DNA of 26,819 nt from JAEUMD01 sp964559355 (GTDB taxonomy: Bacteria; Pseudomonadota; Alphaproteobacteria; Rhizobiales; Hyphomicrobiaceae), in assembly GCA_964559355.1 (NCBI GenBank), contig CAZLHQ010000031.1:1-26819 (forward strand), given 5' to 3'. The position numbers and the translations under genes are program-made. Position 1 is the first letter of the stretch. Each line of letters begins with the position of its first letter. The notes beneath the pieces are model-generated. The model did no database searches, had not been told where the DNA came from, and saw nothing but the letters and a program-made list of their open reading frames with translations. Below are positions 23,590 to 26,819 of the stretch, piece after piece.

Positions 23590-24336
23590 TTAAATCATCG
23601 CCATACCGCCATTGACGTGCAGCGTCTGGCCGGTGACGTAGCCGCCTTCCTGGCTGGCGAGATAGAGCGCCGCAGCAGCGATGTCCTCGGGCGCGCCAAA
23701 GCGCTGGGCCGGGATCATCTTGGCGATTTCTTCCGTTTGCTTGTCATTCAGTACATCCGTCATCGCCGTCTTGATGAAGCCGGGGGCGATGCAATTCGCT
23801 GTGATACCGCGCGAGGCGACCTCGCGGGCAAGGCTCTTGGTCATGCCGATCATGCCCGCCTTGGAGGCGGCATAGTTGCCCTGGCCGGGATTGCCGAACA
23901 CGCCCGAAACGGATGCGATGTTGATGATGCGGCCATATCCGCTCTTGGATCGCATCATGTGGCGCGAGCCGGCGCGGCACAGCATGAAGGTGGAGGTCAA
24001 GTTGACGGCGATGACGTCGTCCCACTGGTCGTCCTTCATCACCATGAACAGGTTGTCCTTGGTGAGACCGGCGTTGTTGACGAGGATGTCGAGCCGGCCG
24101 CCGAGCGCCTTCACCGCCTCGTCGATCAGCTTGCCCACAGCGGCGCGATCAGCCAGATCGCAGGGAACGACGACGGCGCGCTCCCCGAGCTCGGCCTTCA
24201 ACGCCTCGAGCTTGTCGACCTTGCGGCCCGACAATGCGACGGTTGCGCCGGCCTTGTGGAAGGCGCGTGCGATCGCCTCGCCGATGCCGCCCGTGGCGCC
24301 CGTCACCAGCGCCGTCTTGCCTGTCAGATCGAACAT
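23590..24336 (-). CDS. fabG: 3-oxoacyl-[acyl-carrier-protein] reductase
   Basis: FabG reduces 3-oxoacyl-ACP with NADPH in the first reductive step of fatty acid elongation. The 248-residue short-chain dehydrogenase has the nucleotide-binding TGATGGIG at 12-19, NNAG at 87-90, and the catalytic residues Asn112, Ser142 (NIASVSG), Tyr155 and Lys159 (GNYAASKAG). It ends YVTGQTLHVNGGMAMI, typical of true FabG rather than a side-pathway reductase. It lies 55 bases after fabD and is probably co-transcribed with it. Confidence 0.97.
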   Translation of the reverse strand: MFDLTGKTALVTGATGGIGEAIARAFHKAGATVALSGRKVDKLEALKAELGERAVVVPCDLADRAAVGKLIDEAVKALGGRLDILVNNAGLTKDNLFMVMKDDQWDDVIAVNLTSTFMLCRAGSRHMMRSKSGYGRIINIASVSGVFGNPGQGNYAASKAGMIGMTKSLAREVASRGITANCIAPGFIKTAMTDVLNDKQTEEIAKMIPAQRFGAPEDIAAAALYLASQEGGYVTGQTLHVNGGMAMI

Positions 24337-24391
24337 TTCACAATTTTCCTTTGCAATGCGGTCCAGGATATTTCCCGTTCGTCGGCGGCCA

Positions 24392-25339
24392 TCAACCCTT
24401 GAGCACCGTCACCTGTGCGGCCACGTCATCGGGCGTACCGATGCTTATCGCCTTGATCGATTTGTCGATACGGCCGACGAGACCTGCCAGCACCTTGCCG
24501 TGGCCAATCTCGATAATCTCGGTAATTCCGTTCGCCGCCATGAATTCCACGCTCTCGCGCCAGCGCACGGTGCCCGTCACCTGTTCGACGAGACGCTTCT
24601 TGATCTCGGCGGGATCGCTGATCGCTGCGGCCAGCACGTTGGCGATAACCGGTACTGCGGGCGCCTTCATCTCGACCTTGGCAAGTGCCTCGGCCATGGC
24701 GTCGGCCGCCGGTTGCATCAATGCACAATGGAAAGGAGCCGATACCGGCAGCGGCAGCGCGCGGCGCACGCCAAGCGGCTTACCGGCTTCGGCCACACGA
24801 TCGATCGCCGTCTTGTGCCCGGAGAGCACGACCTGGGTCGGCTCGTTGTCGTTGGCGACCTGGCACACGTCGCCCTGAGCGGCGGCCTCCGCCACCTTGC
24901 GGGCGACATCGAGTCCGACGCCGAGCAATGCGGTCATCGCACCCTGCCCGACTGGTACTGCCTTCTGCATCGCCTGACCGCGCAGCTTCAGCAGTCGAGC
25001 CGTGTCGGCAAGCGAGAACGTGCCGGCGGCGGCGAGCGCTGAATACTCACCCAGCGAGTGGCCGGCCACGAACTTGACCTTCCCGGCAAGCTTCACACCG
25101 TGCTCACGCTCGAGCACCCGCATCACCGCCAGCGACACCGCCATGATGGCTGGCTGCGCGTTCTCGGTCAGCGTCAGCTGGTCCTTCGGCCCCTCCCACA
25201 TGAGCTGCGAGAGCTTTTGCCCGAGCGCCGCGTCGACTTCCTCGAACACCTCGCGGCCAGCAGGGAACGCTTCGGCGAGCGCCTTGCCCATGCCGACGTC
25301 CTGGCTTCCCTGTCCTGGAAATACGAATGCGATCGCCAT
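24392..25339 (-). CDS. fabD: Malonyl-CoA:ACP transacylase
   Basis: FabD moves malonyl groups from CoA to AcpP, supplying extender units to FabF. The 315-residue protein has FPGQGSQ at 7-13, the nucleophile Ser95 in GHSLGEYSA, Arg120 in KLRGQAM, and His204 in SAPFHCALM. The oxyanion-hole Gln is in GQGSQ. The start at 25339 has GAGAGG before it. It is the first gene of the minus-strand fab series, behind a plausible promoter at 25375-25403, and faces the plus-strand gene at 25871 across a 531-base gap. Confidence 0.97.
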   Translation of the reverse strand: MAIAFVFPGQGSQDVGMGKALAEAFPAGREVFEEVDAALGQKLSQLMWEGPKDQLTLTENAQPAIMAVSLAVMRVLEREHGVKLAGKVKFVAGHSLGEYSALAAAGTFSLADTARLLKLRGQAMQKAVPVGQGAMTALLGVGLDVARKVAEAAAQGDVCQVANDNEPTQVVLSGHKTAIDRVAEAGKPLGVRRALPLPVSAPFHCALMQPAADAMAEALAKVEMKAPAVPVIANVLAAAISDPAEIKKRLVEQVTGTVRWRESVEFMAANGITEIIEIGHGKVLAGLVGRIDKSIKAISIGTPDDVAAQVTVLKG

Positions 25340-25870
25340 GGCTTGCCTCTCGTCACGCGTGTGTTGCGCCGCGCTTTAGGCAATGGCGCACGGCCAAAGT
25401 CAAGCCGCAGCGGTTATGGGCACCAGGGCGGACTGCGTGTCTTCAGTAGAGTGCGCCAACCGCTATCATCCGCTTCACGACGCCGTCCAACCCCTCCGGC
25501 GCACGCTTCGGCCGCCGATAGCGACGGGCTGCGAGGTAGACATTTTGTCTGTGGCGGCGCGACGCAGCACCCCTCGCGGGTCATGTCTTCGGGGTGCGAC
25601 AACTTCGTTACCGCGCCCAGAAAGCCGCACTCTTTAGGGCCGGCGATTTCCCCGCTGCCTCAAATACAAGAGCCAAACACGCGCGGTAATCCGGCGGGAA
25701 TTGACCAGTGCTCAGTAGTTGCCCCCAATCATGCTCACTGATTGTTGCAGATTATTTCAACAACAGATTGGTTCTGCGACAAATTCTCCGCTCTGGTTGC
25801 TGCTTCCCCGCGGTTTGGGCTAGTGCCCGATCACCTGACACAAGGTTGTAACAGCACGGGGAAGTTTGTG
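25340..25870. other. 531-base gap between fabD and the CHAP-like gene
   Basis: This is a divergent gap. It holds a likely fabD promoter (minus strand, 25375-25403) and, for the plus-strand gene, only a weak candidate: TTGACC at 25701-25706 and CCCAAT at 25724-25729, 17 bases apart. TTGTTG/CAACAA (25743-25748 and 25758-25763) form a small inverted repeat near the start it would give. The sequence turns AT-richer after about 25660. No gene is seen. Confidence 0.5.
25375..25403 (-). promoter_or_regulatory. Likely promoter for fabD
   Basis: On the minus strand TTGACT (25398-25403) and CCTAAA (25375-25380) are 17 bases apart. The -35 matches at five of six positions and the -10 at three. Transcription would start near 25368 and give a leader of about 30 bases with a GAGAGG ribosome binding site. 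Confidence 0.45.
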
Positions 25871-26434
25871 ATGCTTCGGACAATTCTGGTTCTTCTTGCG
25901 GCCGTGATCGCGCTGCCGTCGATGGCGACGGATGCGGACGCCCGTCCCAGGAAGCGGCATGCCGACACCACCACCAGCTCTTATGATGGTTCGTACGGCT
26001 CCTCCTATTCGAACGCCTTCAATTCGAACTATGGCGAGAGCACCGGGGCCAGCGACCACGTCTACCGTCCACGCGCCAAGCAGCAGCGCACTGCAGAGCG
26101 CCGCCCCTACCGCGAGGACGAGCGCATGTCGCTCGGCTACACCCGCCCGTCGTCGAGTTCATATTCGGGCGTCGGTCCCCGCCCGAGCGCATGGTGCGGC
26201 TGGTGGATGCGCACCCAGCGCGGCGGCGGCCCGGAGTTCAACGTCGCCTGGAACTGGAGCCGTTACGGCAGCCCGGCCTCTCCGCAGGTCGGCGCCGTGG
26301 TCGTCTGGCGTCACCACGTCGGCCAAATCGTCGGCCAGGCCGCCAACGGTCAGTGGCTGATTCAGTCGGGCAACGACGGCGGCGCCGTGCGTACCCGAGC
26401 GCGTTCGATCTCGGGTGCCGTCATCCGCATGTAA
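25871..26434 (+). CDS. Secreted protein with CHAP/NlpC-like C-terminal domain
   Basis: The 187-residue protein starts with a clear signal peptide (MLRTILVLLAAVIALPSMA, cleavage near MATDADA at about 20-24). A low-complexity linker rich in Ser, Tyr, Arg and Asn follows (about 28-105). The C-terminal 80 residues look like a papain-like cysteine hydrolase core: Cys109 in SAWCGWWMR, then PQVGAVVVWRHHVGQIVG with His148/His149, then QSGNDGGAV with Asn168. That Cys-His-Asn order and spacing is typical of CHAP or NlpC/P60-type peptidoglycan hydrolases, but the match is by eye and the domain is short. The start at 25871 has GGGGAA before it. A longer frame from 25742 lacks a signal peptide. It is a single gene ended by tandem hairpins. 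Confidence 0.8.
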   Translation: MLRTILVLLAAVIALPSMATDADARPRKRHADTTTSSYDGSYGSSYSNAFNSNYGESTGASDHVYRPRAKQQRTAERRPYREDERMSLGYTRPSSSSYSGVGPRPSAWCGWWMRTQRGGGPEFNVAWNWSRYGSPASPQVGAVVVWRHHVGQIVGQAANGQWLIQSGNDGGAVRTRARSISGAVIRM

Positions 26435-26457
26435 CCGGTACCTCCCGATACCCCCAG

Positions 26458-26488
26458 AAGCGTGCGCGCGGTCCCAGTGCGCGCGCTT
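26458..26488 (+). repeat. 11-bp GC-rich hairpin after the CHAP-like gene
   Basis: AAGCGTGCGCG (26458-26468) pairs with TGCGCGCGCTT (26478-26488), allowing two G-U pairs, around a 9-base loop. It lies between the stop codon and the intrinsic terminator, so the transcript would end in two consecutive stems. Confidence 0.5.
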
Positions 26489-26496
26489 CACCCGAT

Positions 26497-26538
26497 GGGC
26501 CCGACCGGAGACCCCTCCCGGCCGGGCCCAATCTTTTT
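26497..26538 (+). terminator. Strong intrinsic terminator
   Basis: GGGCCCG (26497-26503) pairs with CGGGCCC (26523-26529). One mismatch inside, CCGG pairs with CCGG (26505-26508 and 26518-26521) around a 9-base loop. AATCTTTTTG follows. It ends the CHAP-like transcript 62 bases past the stop codon. Confidence 0.85.
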
Positions 26539-26572
26539 GCACCCGAGATACGCCCCCCGCCCGATAGACGCG

Positions 26573-26600
26573 TTGACTTGGTTTGGACCGGCTCTAGATT
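26573..26600 (+). promoter_or_regulatory. Likely promoter for the gene at the right edge
   Basis: TTGACT (26573-26578) and TAGATT (26595-26600) are 16 bases apart, matching consensus at five and four of six positions. It lies between the intrinsic terminator and the ATG at 26678, in the right orientation. Confidence 0.55.
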
Positions 26601-26677
26601 GCAGCGCAACAATCGCCCCAGGCCTTTATAGCGCTGCCGCCGCTGCATGGCTCCAGAAGACGAGGACGCGCCGACCG

Positions 26678-26819
26678 ATGACTGCCATTCGCACGCCTGC
26701 CCGCCATTTTGCTCCCCTCGCCATCGGCGCACCCGAGCCCTATCGCGCCTTGCCCGTGCGGCTGGAGCGCATGATCCACTTCATCCCGCCGCACAACGAG
26801 AAGATCCGCGCCAAGCTGA
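26678..26819 (+). CDS. Start of an unidentified gene (cut by window)
   Basis: A frame opens at the ATG at 26678 and runs off the edge after 47 codons. The peptide begins MTAIRTPARHFAPLAIGAP and includes RLERMIHFIPPHNEKIRAKL. GAGGA lies 12 bases before the ATG, rather far. A promoter-like pair lies about 80 bases upstream and an intrinsic terminator closes the previous gene, which together support a real gene start. The MIHFIPPHNEK stretch reminds me of N-termini of HpcH/HpaI-type CoA-ester lyases (malyl-CoA or citrate lyase-like), but too little is present to assign it. Confidence 0.55.
   Translation, partial: MTAIRTPARHFAPLAIGAPEPYRALPVRLERMIHFIPPHNEKIRAKL

Noticed and set aside
23876..25042. 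388-codon plus-strand frame across fabG and fabD
   Set aside because: Antisense to two genes with intact active sites. The peptide has no domain features.
1..26819. CRISPR arrays, tRNA or rRNA genes, prophage, transposases, toxin-antitoxin or defence genes
   Set aside because: I looked on both strands and saw no regular spaced repeats, no tRNA-like cloverleaf, and no such protein motifs.

Overview
The window is a GC-rich chromosomal housekeeping segment from an alphaproteobacterium, most likely a member of the Hyphomicrobiales (Rhizobiales). The evidence is the gene order: rpsF-rpsR-DUF2232-rplI next to dnaB, pepA divergent from lptF-lptG-lptD-surA-pdxA-rsmA, and gmk-yicC-mltG-fabF-acpP-fabG-fabD on the other strand. 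The protein sequences fit this, for example a long L9 and an S6 with a charged tail. I cannot name the genus from sequence alone. A Hyphomicrobium-like relative is a guess.

Layout. 1-5650, minus strand: mazG, then a roughly 600-base gap with a likely rpsF promoter and a folded leader, then rpsF-rpsR-DUF2232-rplI closed by an intrinsic terminator, then dnaB, which runs off the left edge. 5862-6668, plus strand: one unrecognised membrane protein. 6669-7202: a gap with a degenerate repeat and an AT-rich island. 7203-8783, minus strand: pepA. 9418-17730, plus strand: lptF, lptG, lptD, surA, pdxA and rsmA, with overlapping or very close ends. 17746-25339, minus strand, in transcription order: fabD, fabG, acpP, fabF, mltG, yicC, gmk. 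25871-26434, plus strand: a secreted protein with a CHAP/NlpC-like C-terminus, followed by a strong intrinsic terminator. 26678-26819: the start of a further gene behind a good promoter.

How the genes work together. The lpt genes supply the inner-membrane permease subunits (LptF, LptG) and the outer-membrane translocon (LptD) for lipopolysaccharide export. SurA is the periplasmic chaperone that LptD-type barrels need. PdxA (vitamin B6 synthesis) and RsmA (16S rRNA dimethylation) follow, apparently translationally coupled. The fab block carries malonyl transfer (FabD), reduction (FabG), the carrier protein (AcpP) and chain elongation (FabF), followed by cell-wall (MltG), RNA-processing (YicC) and GMP kinase (Gmk) genes. 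The ribosomal block makes S6, S18 and L9 beside the replicative helicase DnaB.

I found no phage, transposase, CRISPR, tRNA, rRNA or defence system, and no clearly new multigene system. The most unusual content is between genes: a three-copy dispersed repeat of about 70-105 bp in three separate gaps, one copy of which folds back on itself; several perfect 8-11 bp inverted repeats without U-tracts at gene ends; an orphan promoter-like signal facing the 3' end of the unknown membrane gene; and a possible autoregulatory leader before rpsF. The RGD/GDR-rich tail of S6 is the most unusual coding feature.
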